Shown: piece by piece, positions 23,377-31,700 of the stretch
Layout: every line of letters begins with the position of its first letter
Numbering within the stretch: the first letter of the stretch is position 1
From: Bacteroidaceae bacterium
GTDB lineage: Bacteria; Bacteroidota; Bacteroidia; Bacteroidales; Bacteroidaceae
Direction of reading: 5' to 3'
Length of the DNA: 35,256 bases
Assembly: GCA_017552435.1 (NCBI GenBank)
Contig: JAFZPZ010000084.1
Span: 1-35,256 of the forward strand
Translations under genes and position numbers: made by a program
The notes under the pieces: generated by a model
Database searches by the model: none
What the model saw: only the letters and a program-made list of their open reading frames with translations
What the model was told of the DNA's origin: nothing

Positions 23377-24702
23377 ATGAAGTTAAGGTTAGTCCTCAAT
23401 TTTTCAATTTTTCAATTTTTCATTTTTACTTCTCTTATGGCCCAGGAGAGGCTTGACTCGGTGGGTGCTGTCGTGGTGGATGCCGACACGGGAGAGCCTG
23501 TTCCGTATGTCAGCGTCTATGTCTCTCCCTCTTGTGGCACCATCAGCAATTACGATGGCGAGTTCAGCCTCGAGTGTCTGCCTTCCGATGTGCTCCGCAT
23601 CTCCTGCATAGGCTACAAAAAAGTTAGCTACAAAGCCTCCGAACTTCTTCGCAAGGCTCAGGCGGAACCCGACACCATCCGGATGAAGCCCCTGGCGAGC
23701 ACGTTGCGCGAGATAACCGTAATGGGAACCGACAATATCCTGGGCCGGTTGGTCCGCAAGATGCAGAAAGAAGCCAGGAAGAACGTGAAGGCGGAGGGGC
23801 GCTATTTCTTCCGCCTGAGCACCAGGTACCCGGGAACCGACGAGTTGGCGGAAGCCTTCCTCACGGCCAAGTCGTGTGTGCAGATGCGCGACATACACTT
23901 CCATAGTGGCATCCGTGGCCTGCTGTCGGAAGGCAAAATCGACAATCCCGACTTGAAAGGCCTGGGGCGGACGAATCTGCACGTCTTCCTGCGGCTGGCT
24001 CCCATCTTGCTCTTCGAAGACGCCTGGGACTTTGCCGTCGTCCCGTCGGATATTGTCTTAAGCAGGAAGGGGAAGCTCCTGTCTGTCACCTCCACCTCCT
24101 TTACCGACGACGACGGCACCGAAATATACAAGATGAACTTCACAGCAGAAACAGATAATCCCTCCTTTACCATTCTCGAGGGTACTATGTTTGTGGACCG
24201 CAAGAAATGCCAGCTGCTCCGTTTCGACGGAGAGGTGAAGGGGTTGTACATAAGATTTTATGACTACGCCCGTCAGCGTTCATCAATAGAAATGGTCGGG
24301 TGCACCCTGCACGTCGATTACCGCCACGACCACGGATTCACCGAGATAGCCAACATGTCGGGAACCATCCTCAGGGACAACGTGATGGTGAGGTACATCC
24401 TGTTCAACCTTGGCGAAAAGGAGGTGACGTTCAACAGGACGGTATATTCGGGCAACGACATGATAGAGGCCATCGACAAGGTAGGGTACGACTCCACACT
24501 ATGGGCTATGACAGGCATCGTGAAACGTACTCAGGCGGAGGAACGTGTCGCCTTCCAGGACAGCACTTTCTTCATGCCCAACAAATCGAAATACAATGTC
24601 CCTCCATCAGAGCATGAACGCAATACAAACAAATATCTAAATGATGCCATCCGTCAGCTAAAAGCCGGCACTATGCAGCTGCATCATGGCCTGCCCAACT
24701 AG
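23377..24702 (+). CDS. Exported carboxypeptidase-regulatory-like domain protein
   Basis: A 441-residue protein. Signal peptide 1-22 (ends SLMAQ), then a CarboxypepD_reg-like beta-sandwich (about 28-110: VVVDADTGEPVPYVSVYVS, GTISNYDGEFSLECL, LRISCIGYKKVSY). A long beta-rich domain follows (about 115-420), with ...LVRKMQKEARKN and FTILEGTMFVDRKKCQLLRF. The layout resembles envelope proteins with an N-terminal TonB-receptor-type extension but no barrel. It is the last gene of the ECF operon and probably works with the macroglobulin-like protein in the envelope. Bases 23395-23430, encoding part of the signal peptide (NFSIFQFFIF), are an AT-rich repeat. Confidence 0.85.
   Translation: MKLRLVLNFSIFQFFIFTSLMAQERLDSVGAVVVDADTGEPVPYVSVYVSPSCGTISNYDGEFSLECLPSDVLRISCIGYKKVSYKASELLRKAQAEPDTIRMKPLASTLREITVMGTDNILGRLVRKMQKEARKNVKAEGRYFFRLSTRYPGTDELAEAFLTAKSCVQMRDIHFHSGIRGLLSEGKIDNPDLKGLGRTNLHVFLRLAPILLFEDAWDFAVVPSDIVLSRKGKLLSVTSTSFTDDDGTEIYKMNFTAETDNPSFTILEGTMFVDRKKCQLLRFDGEVKGLYIRFYDYARQRSSIEMVGCTLHVDYRHDHGFTEIANMSGTILRDNVMVRYILFNLGEKEVTFNRTVYSGNDMIEAIDKVGYDSTLWAMTGIVKRTQAEERVAFQDSTFFMPNKSKYNVPPSEHERNTNKYLNDAIRQLKAGTMQLHHGLPN
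23395..23430. repeat. AT-rich CAATTTTT tandem words encoding a signal peptide
   Basis: Three tandem TCAATTTTT units then TCATTTTTAC. Read in frame they give the hydrophobic segment NFSIFQFFIF of the gene starting at 23377. Confidence 0.6.
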
Positions 24703-24808
24703 CTCTCGTCTGCAAAAGTGGTATGATATTTGCTTTTTTTTGCGCTGGATTCCTCTTTGTTGTGATTTTTTTTGTAACTTTACGCCACAAAACAATCATT
24801 TAGACAAC

Positions 24809-26590
24809 ATGAAACGCCTCTTTTTACTCCTAATTGTCAATTTTCCACTCTTCATTATTCACTCTTCATTTTTCATTTTTAGTTCTTCCCTTTGTTCTGC
24901 TCATGAGCCCCCTACGATGGGGTGGAGCTCGTGGAATACCTATGGCGTGAATATCAACGATGCCCTAATTAGGAAGCAGGCCGATGCGATGGTTTCCAAG
25001 GGACTGAAAGCCGTGGGATTCAATCACATAAATATCGACGATGGATATTTCGGAGGCCGTGATGAGACAGGACAGCTATTGATTCATCCCACACGTTTCC
25101 CGAACGGATTGAAGGGTATTGTAGATCACATACATGCCAAGGGGCTGAAGGCTGGTATATACTCTGATGCAGGCCGGAATACCTGCGGCAGCATGTTCAA
25201 CGGCGATGTCATAGGCAAAGGCGTCGGCCTCTATGAACACGACCAGCAGGATGCGGACTTCTTCTTCAAGGAACTTGGTTTCGATTTCATCAAGGTGGAT
25301 TTCTGCGGCGGTTCATACTACCACAACGAGGACCATTTGGTGCTGGACGAAAAGGAACGCTATACCGCCATTGCCCAAGCCATCAAGAATACGGGACGTG
25401 ACGATGTGCGCATGAATGCCTGCCGATGGGCCTACCCGGGCACTTGGATTTCGGACGTCGCATGTTCATGGCGCACCACAGGCGACATCAACGACAGTTG
25501 GAACAGCGTGAAGGGCATCATCAGGGAGAACCTCTATATGAGTGCTTATTGTCACGACGGGCGCTACAACGATATGGACATGCTGGAGGTAGGGCGCTCG
25601 ATGACAGCCGAGGAGGACAAGACACACTTCGGCATGTGGTGCATCATGGCATCACCCCTGCTGATAGGCTGCGATCTGACTTCTCTCAAGACAACGACAT
25701 CGGCTCTGCTCAGAAACAAAGAACTCATTGCCCTGAACCAAGATCCTCTCTGCCTGCAGGCCTACATAGCCGGACTGGTGAACGGCTGCCACATTCTGGT
25801 GAAGGATATCGAGCAGCTGGGTGGTTTGCGGCGTGCCTTCGCAGTATATAATCCGAACGATGAGGAGAAAACGGTTCAGCTCTCCTTTGCCTCTTTGGAT
25901 CTGGGCGGGATTGTCAGCCTGCGCGATGTTTTCTTGAAGAAAGACCTGGGCGAGTTCGAGGAGAAATACGAGGTTACAGTTCCTGCTCACGGCACACGCA
26001 TCTATGTGGCGCAGGCTACAGAACGCCTGGAGCGCAAGCTCTACGAGGCCGAAACCGCCTACATCAGCGACTATCAGGAGCTGAAGAACAACCAGAGCGA
26101 ACGCACAGGCATTTACGAAGAGGCCTCGAACTGCTCGTCGGGCTTCAAGGCCAGTTGGCTGGGCTACAGCGAGCAGAACGACCTGCAGTGGCGCGATGTC
26201 TATAGTACCGATGGCGGCACCTATCGGATGATAATTTTCTACATGACCGGCGAGAACAGGAAAATTACAGTAGAGGTCAACGGGCAGAAAGTCCAGACCG
26301 TGAGCGTGAATTCCGGTGGCTTTCAGCAAATCGGCAAGAAGAACTTCTCCATCCAGCTGAATCCAGGCCGCAACACCATACGCCTGTCTAACCCAACAGG
26401 CTGGATGCCGGATATCGACTGTATGACGCTTCAGTGCACCGCTAAGCCCGATGGACTTCAGCTTCCCGACTCATCTTCTTCCCAAGGCGACGAGACCGCC
26501 TACAGCATCGACGGCAAACTGCTCGTTGGAAATGCCAGGAACCAACCCGGCGTACAAATCACCAATGGCAAAAAAATCGCAGTAAAATAA
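24809..26590 (+). CDS. GH27 alpha-galactosidase with carbohydrate-binding domain and C-terminal tail
   Basis: Start ATG 24809 gives 593 residues beginning with a signal peptide; an ATG at 24686 lies inside the previous gene and is rejected. The GH27 barrel carries MGWSSWNTYG (37-46), HINIDDGYF, KVDFCGG with nucleophile Asp164, and WRTTGDINDSW with acid/base Asp226, matching human alpha-galactosidase A Asp170/Asp231. A GH27-type beta domain follows, then a CBM35/CBM6-like sandwich (about 410-550, YEAETAYISDY...NTIRLSNPTGWMPDID), then a tail ending GVQITNGKKIAVK. It should release terminal alpha-galactose from plant or host glycans, outside the cytoplasm. The GH30 gene starts 12 bases downstream. 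Much of the signal peptide is encoded by AT-rich repeat 24831-24890. A -7-like TAACTTTA at 24775 is weak. Confidence 0.95.
   Translation: MKRLFLLLIVNFPLFIIHSSFFIFSSSLCSAHEPPTMGWSSWNTYGVNINDALIRKQADAMVSKGLKAVGFNHINIDDGYFGGRDETGQLLIHPTRFPNGLKGIVDHIHAKGLKAGIYSDAGRNTCGSMFNGDVIGKGVGLYEHDQQDADFFFKELGFDFIKVDFCGGSYYHNEDHLVLDEKERYTAIAQAIKNTGRDDVRMNACRWAYPGTWISDVACSWRTTGDINDSWNSVKGIIRENLYMSAYCHDGRYNDMDMLEVGRSMTAEEDKTHFGMWCIMASPLLIGCDLTSLKTTTSALLRNKELIALNQDPLCLQAYIAGLVNGCHILVKDIEQLGGLRRAFAVYNPNDEEKTVQLSFASLDLGGIVSLRDVFLKKDLGEFEEKYEVTVPAHGTRIYVAQATERLERKLYEAETAYISDYQELKNNQSERTGIYEEASNCSSGFKASWLGYSEQNDLQWRDVYSTDGGTYRMIIFYMTGENRKITVEVNGQKVQTVSVNSGGFQQIGKKNFSIQLNPGRNTIRLSNPTGWMPDIDCMTLQCTAKPDGLQLPDSSSSQGDETAYSIDGKLLVGNARNQPGVQITNGKKIAVK
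24831..24890. repeat. AT-rich words encoding the GH27 signal peptide
   Basis: TAATTGTCAATTTTCCACTC, then TTCATTATTCACTCTTCATT, then TTTCATTTTTAGTTCTTCC. The 13-mer AATGAAGAGTGAA on the minus strand here (within 24857-24870) is also in the copies at 8666 and 19322. In frame it encodes IVNFPLFIIHSSFFIFSSS. Confidence 0.6.
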
Positions 26591-26602
26591 TTTTACATTT
26601 TC

Positions 26603-28117
26603 ATGAAAAAGATTCTTACTTCTATTATTGCACTGGCTCTTGCGACGGTTGCACACGCAGCGACCATCAACGTAACGGTGTTCAGTACCCGCTATCAGAC
26701 GATAACTGGCTTTGGCGCTGCCTGCTGCGATGGTGCGATGTGTCCGTTCGGCACCGATACCCAGCCTGTGAAGCTGCTCTACGGACCGCAGTCGAAAATA
26801 GGTCTGAACATTATGAGAATGGAAATCTCGCCCAACTTCAAGGGCGACATCAATGCCAGCGATATTGGTTGGGATACACCCTACGACTGGCAGGGTTCCG
26901 TTCCATCGGCAAAGATTGTCAAGCAGCGCGGCGGCATCGTCTTCGGAACACCCTGGTCGCCCCCGGGGGAATACAAGACCAACGGAACGGCTGCAGGGGG
27001 CAATAGTGAGGAACAGGGATATCAGCGTGGCGAACTGCGCGAAGACTGCTACGAAAAGTTCTTCCCCTGGCTTAACACTTTCCTGAAGTATATGAAGTCG
27101 AAGGGAGTAGCCGTAGATGCCGTGTCCATCCAGAACGAACCCGACTGGTGGGTGAACTACTCCGGCTGTCTCTATACACCCGAACAGCAACTCAAACTTG
27201 TCAAGAACTATGCCCAAATGCTAGATCGCGAGACATACAAGGGGGTACGCCTCATCAGTGCCGAACCGTTGGGATTCGACCCCAAGTATTCCGACGCGTT
27301 GATGAAAAGCGCCCCGGCACGCAAACAGATTGACATCATTGCGGGTCACCTCTATGGCCATCCGCCCTTGGGGAACATGAAGGAGGCAGCCACCCTCGCC
27401 TCCAAGTATGGCAAGGAAGTGTGGATGACCGAGCACTCGGTGACAGACAATATCGACCACCTGCCCACCTGGCATGAACAGCTCATCTTTGCCGAGGAAC
27501 TGAATGAATGTATGTTGGCTGGCTGCACCGGCTACATCTACTGGTACATGCGTGCTCATTGGGCCTTCGTCGGTACGGGCGAAGCCAAATACAATCCCGG
27601 CAACACAAAGAACAAGCTGTTGCCTCGCGCCTACGTCATGTCCCACTTCTCCAAGCATGTCACTGGTTCCACCCGTCTCGGCGTCAAATCCAATGTCACC
27701 ACCGGTACCAATTCCTACTTCGAGACATCCGCATACATCAAGGGAGATTCGCTCATCGTAATGGCTATCGATACCACAAAGAACGCCTTCGACCTGAACC
27801 TTAGACTGCCCTTCAAGGTGAAAAGCGGCACCCATCTGCTGTCCACATCTAACGAGTCACTCTGCCAGGAAACACCCATTGCTATTGATGAACCAGTACA
27901 GGAGCTGACCGTCTATATGCCCGAACGCAGCCTGAACACCTACATCTTCATGATCGAGCGGGGAACAGGCATCCAGGAAGTGCCGCAAAACACAAAACGC
28001 AATTCTTCGGGCCGCAGGTATTTCGATTTGCAGGGACGACAGCTGAATACCCCTCAAGGTCTGTGTGTCGAACAAAACGCAGACGGTTCCTCCAGAAAAG
28101 TATATATCGACAAATAA
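26603..28117 (+). CDS. GH30-family glycosidase, glucuronoxylanase-like
   Basis: 504 residues: signal peptide 1-19 (...TVAHA), GH30 catalytic barrel with FGTPWSPPGEYK (114-125), acid/base Glu179 in SIQNEPDW and nucleophile Glu277 in WMTEHS, then a C-terminal beta-sandwich and a tail ending GSSRKVYIDK. GYIYWYMRAHWAF resembles the WWYIRRSYG segment of subfamily GH30_8 glucuronoxylanases, including the arginine that binds the glucuronic acid side group, so an endo-xylanase acting on decorated xylan is the best guess; the subfamily needs a tree. It directly follows the GH27 gene, and the pair could strip and cut hemicellulose. No terminator is obvious downstream. Confidence 0.93.
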   Translation: MKKILTSIIALALATVAHAATINVTVFSTRYQTITGFGAACCDGAMCPFGTDTQPVKLLYGPQSKIGLNIMRMEISPNFKGDINASDIGWDTPYDWQGSVPSAKIVKQRGGIVFGTPWSPPGEYKTNGTAAGGNSEEQGYQRGELREDCYEKFFPWLNTFLKYMKSKGVAVDAVSIQNEPDWWVNYSGCLYTPEQQLKLVKNYAQMLDRETYKGVRLISAEPLGFDPKYSDALMKSAPARKQIDIIAGHLYGHPPLGNMKEAATLASKYGKEVWMTEHSVTDNIDHLPTWHEQLIFAEELNECMLAGCTGYIYWYMRAHWAFVGTGEAKYNPGNTKNKLLPRAYVMSHFSKHVTGSTRLGVKSNVTTGTNSYFETSAYIKGDSLIVMAIDTTKNAFDLNLRLPFKVKSGTHLLSTSNESLCQETPIAIDEPVQELTVYMPERSLNTYIFMIERGTGIQEVPQNTKRNSSGRRYFDLQGRQLNTPQGLCVEQNADGSSRKVYIDK

Positions 28118-28201
28118 CCACGTTTGGCACAACCGCCCTCGTCTCCTCGCATACTTCATCGAAGGTCAATGTACCGGAAATAGTTGCTATAGGAGGCCTT
28201 T

Positions 28202-28263
28202 TAGAGTTAGTGGGTAACTATAATAGAGTTAGTGGGTAACTGTATTAGAGTTAGTGGGTAACT
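28202..28263. repeat. Three tandem copies of an 18-bp palindromic unit, 22-bp period
   Basis: TAGAGTTAGTGGGTAACT is repeated without mismatch at 28202, 28224 and 28246, separated by the 4-base spacers ATAA and GTAT. Each unit holds the inverted repeat AGTTA-GTGGG-TAACT. It lies 84 bases after the GH30 stop and 161 bases before the next promoter. It may be an operator array, an RNA hairpin array or a small satellite. From 28118 to 28201 I see nothing else. Confidence 0.8.
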
Positions 28264-28401
28264 CGAAATCCCCTGCTTTTTAACTCTCTTTCTCTTTCCG
28301 TACCAACTATATCTGTCTCCTTCGATGATTCTGGTGCAAAGGTAGGCGGTCCCTTTTTGTGCATTCCCTCTCTTGTACTCAATATTTTCGCGATAATGTT
28401 A

Positions 28402-28431
28402 TTGCTGTATCGGAAATAATTCGTATCTTTG
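28402..28431 (+). promoter_or_regulatory. Bacteroidetes promoter upstream of structured RNA and BspA-like gene
   Basis: TTG at 28402-28404, 19 bases, TATCTTTG at 28424-28431. Start site near 28437, 269 bases before ATG 28706. On the minus strand a -7-like TACCTTTGCA (box at 28337-28344) has no -33 and no downstream gene. Confidence 0.7.
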
Positions 28432-28436
28432 TACCG

Positions 28437-28659
28437 CATTCATGCAAAATTGTACATGCCTATGACATAAACAAAGGGATTTAGACATACAGAAGAAGCG
28501 TCCGCTTAGATTCTTGTTCTCCTAATTCGCCAAAATTAAAGAACTGTCAAGAGTAAAAGTGAGTCGCTCACGCTTCGGCGTGGGCTTTTACTCGTATATG
28601 ACAGTATGGCGTTTGGCGATGCCTGGAGAACGTAGACGATAAAGTCCACGTTTTTTTTT
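28437..28659 (+). ncRNA. Candidate structured RNA (6S-like long hairpin or cis-acting leader)
   Basis: Between the promoter and a hairpin plus T9 tract there is no ORF but a long imperfect hairpin: GTTCTCC (28516-28522)/GGAGAAC (28625-28631), CGCC (28528-28531)/GGCG (28615-28618), CTGTCA (28544-28549)/TGACAG (28599-28604), GAGTAAAAG (28551-28559)/CTTTTACTC (28585-28593), and CTCACGC-TTCG-GCGTGGG at the tip with a stable UUCG loop. Internal loops are nearly symmetric (5/6 and 12/10 bases). The ~223-nt size and rod shape recall 6S RNA or the Bacteroidales-1 motif, but I cannot confirm either. It could equally be a regulatory leader of the BspA-like gene. Confidence 0.5.
28629..28659 (+). terminator. 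Intrinsic terminator or attenuator 46 bases before the BspA-like gene
   Basis: Stem AACGT-A-GAC (28629-28637) with GTC-C-ACGTT (28644-28652), one A/C mismatch and a 6-base loop, followed by nine T (28651-28659). Its left arm shares three bases with the long hairpin arm GGAGAAC. No other promoter is seen between it and ATG 28706. Confidence 0.6.
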
Positions 28660-28705
28660 GTTCTATACAATTAATTCAAACTAAACAACTCTAATATTAA
28701 TCATT

Positions 28706-31700
28706 ATGAAGAAAATTTTTCTTTTTGCGCTAATGGCGCTTGTGTCCGCCTTTCAGGGTTGGGCTTTCGACTTTGAAGTCGATGGTATCTACTACACCAT
28801 CACGGGTTCAGGCACAGTCAGTGTTGTTAAAGGCACATACGACTACGACGGTGATGTTACCATTCCCAAAACTGTCAGCAACGGGGTGGAGACATTCAAT
28901 GTGACAGGCATTGGTGAAGGTGCTTTCAAGTCTTGTGGTGAATTGACGAGTGTTACATTGCCCGAAGGATTAACCTCAATCGGAAACGAAGCTTTCTATC
29001 AGTCCGGCATTAAGACTGTCAGCCTTCCATCCACTCTGAGCAGTATGGGTACTAGCGCTTTCCGCGAGTGCAGGAACTTGACAGGAGTTGTGTTACCTGA
29101 TGCTTTGAAGGAGATTAAGGAGTATGCTTTTTATCAGTGTTCTAATTTGAAGACCATGACTTTAGGACAAAACACCACGATGATTGAAACTAATGCTTTT
29201 CGGCAAACTGGCATTACAAATGTTGTCATTCCTAAATCCGTAAAGACAATTAGCCATGATAGCTTCTGCGAGAATTCCGCCATGAAGTCACTTGTCATCA
29301 ATAATGCAGCCGTATTCATTGACTATGATGCTTTCTGGGATTGCACTGGTCTGGAAACAGTAGACCTTGGAAATGCCGTGACAGGATTTGGTTCTAATGA
29401 ATATTATGGTTATGGTACTTTCCGAGGATGCACAGCATTGACAAAAATAGTAATTCCTGAATCTGTTACCCAATTAAGTTATACATTTGTTAAATGTTCG
29501 CGTTTATATGACGTGACATTACCAAATACTCTTATAACAATTGGAAATAGTTCTTTCGCAAGTTGTGCAATAAAGGAACTAACGATTCCCTCGTCTGTAA
29601 CATCGATTGGGAAGTCGGCATTTGCGGGGTGTCCTCTAACGTCAATTAATTTGCCTTCTTCACTAAATACAATTGAGTACAATGCTTTTGCAAGCACAGC
29701 CTTAACAGAAGTTGTTATTCCCTCTTCAGTAACCCTAATAAACTCACAGGCTTTTTTCGATTGCAAAAGCCTAAGAAAAGTTAAGATTGAGAATGCACCC
29801 GTTAAACTTATAGATGCTTTCAGGAGTTGTCCTTCACTTATGGAGGTTGATTTGGGTAATTCGGTAATAGAAATCGTTAGTCAGTGTTTTAGACATTGTA
29901 CAAAACTAACGACTATCACAATTCCCAATACGGTTAAAGCTATCGGGGAATATGCATTCGGGGAATGTTCTTTATTAGAGAAGGTAATACTTCCAAATGC
30001 GTTAACATCAATCCAAAGAGATGCGTTTTATAATTGCACTAATTTAAAGAATATCGTATTTCCAAATACTTTGCAAAGCATAGGAGTTAATGCTTTTATG
30101 AATTGTTATCAATTGCAAGATTTTGCATTGCCAACCTCGCTTAATGTTATTGGAAGTTCTGCTTTTCAGAATTGTGCATCTTTAACAAGCATTCTTATTC
30201 CTGAATTTGTAACCAGTATAGGTGGTTCTGCTTTCAATGGCTGTACGAGTTTGAAGTCAGTAGTGTTTGATAATTCAGTGTTAGCTATTCAAGGAGCCAC
30301 ATTCTCAGGTTGTACAAATCTTAAGAATGTTGAATTGGGTAAAGTCACGTCGATAGCAGAACAGGCATTTGCAAATTGTACAAAGTTAGAAAGCATTGTG
30401 ATTCCAAATAGTGTAGAATCATTAGATAGAGTGTTCCTGGGATGCTCTGGCTTGAAGAGTGTTATCATAGGTACAGGCGTAAAGTCAATTGGTGGCTATG
30501 ACTATTACAAACAAGGACTTTTCAGTGACTGCACGAAACTAACTTATGTTGAGATAAAGAGCAACGTACTGACATCGGTGGGCGACGACTGTTTTTACAA
30601 CTGCCGTAGCCTGAAGAAGATTGAATTGCCTGCATCTGTAACTTCTATCGCAAAGAATGTTTTTAGTGGTTGCAGTGTTCTCTCGCATATCTATATGAAT
30701 GCCACAACTCCTCCAACGATTCAAGCTAATACCTTCTCAGACTATGAAACGCCGACATTACATGTGCCTTCTTCAGCAAAGACATCTTACACAAAAGCTG
30801 ATAACTGGAAGAATTTTACGAACGTGATTGCCATTGGTTCTGAGCCCAAGGCTACAGCTGAAGAGATTGCCGCACTGGATGCTTTGCTGACGGAAGCTCA
30901 AGCTCTCTACAATGGTTCTGTAGAAGGCTCCGAACCTGGCAACTACCGCCCTGGAGCTAAAGCTGCTTTGAAAGCTGTTATCGATGAGGTGGAAGCCCGC
31001 TTCAATGACAATATGTTGGCCGAAGATGTGGAGGACTGCATGGAACTGCTCAACACTGCCATCAAGTCGTTCAAGAACAAGCAGGTGAAGAACGACATTC
31101 AGACAAACAACACACTTGCCTTTGCCGAAGCCCTGAAGGCTGCCACAGGTTCTGAGTTCCGTCTGCCTATAGAAATGAACAATACAGACGAAATAACTGG
31201 TGTTCAGTTCGACCTCTATCTGCCCGAAGGAATGCAGCTGAGCCAGGACGAATATGGCGACTACAACATAGAGTTGTCTGAACGCACAACAGCACGTCGC
31301 CACTCTGTAGCATCGCGCGTGATGCCAGACGGTGCCCTGCGTGTAGTAGTTTCTTCTGCGCAGAATGCCACCTTCAGCGGCAACAGCGGCACACTGCTCA
31401 CTCTGGTACTGTTCCCCGCAAGTACATTGGAGGCCGGTGACTATGACGTCGAGCTGAAGAATGTCATCCTGACCGATCCGCAGGCTAACCGATATGCAGC
31501 TCCCGACATGAAGAGCGTCATTACCGTCTCTACCTATACGTTGGGCGATGTGAACAACGACGGATTCATCGACGTAGCCGACCTTGCTGGTGTGGTACGT
31601 TTCATCCTGGAGAATGCCGATGCAACCCTCGTCTTCAATGCTGCCGATATGGATGGTAACGGCGTTGTCGAAATTAACGACTATGCAGCTCTTGTGAACG

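Noticed and set aside
28202-28263. Tandem repeats as a CRISPR array
   Set aside because: Spacers are only 4 bases and there are three units with no cas genes; it cannot be a CRISPR array.
28251-28439. Minus-strand open frame of 62 codons with a -7-like TACCTTTG at 28337
   Set aside because: The -7 box lies inside the frame rather than before it and has no -33; the frame crosses the tandem repeat and the plus-strand promoter, and the peptide is not protein-like.
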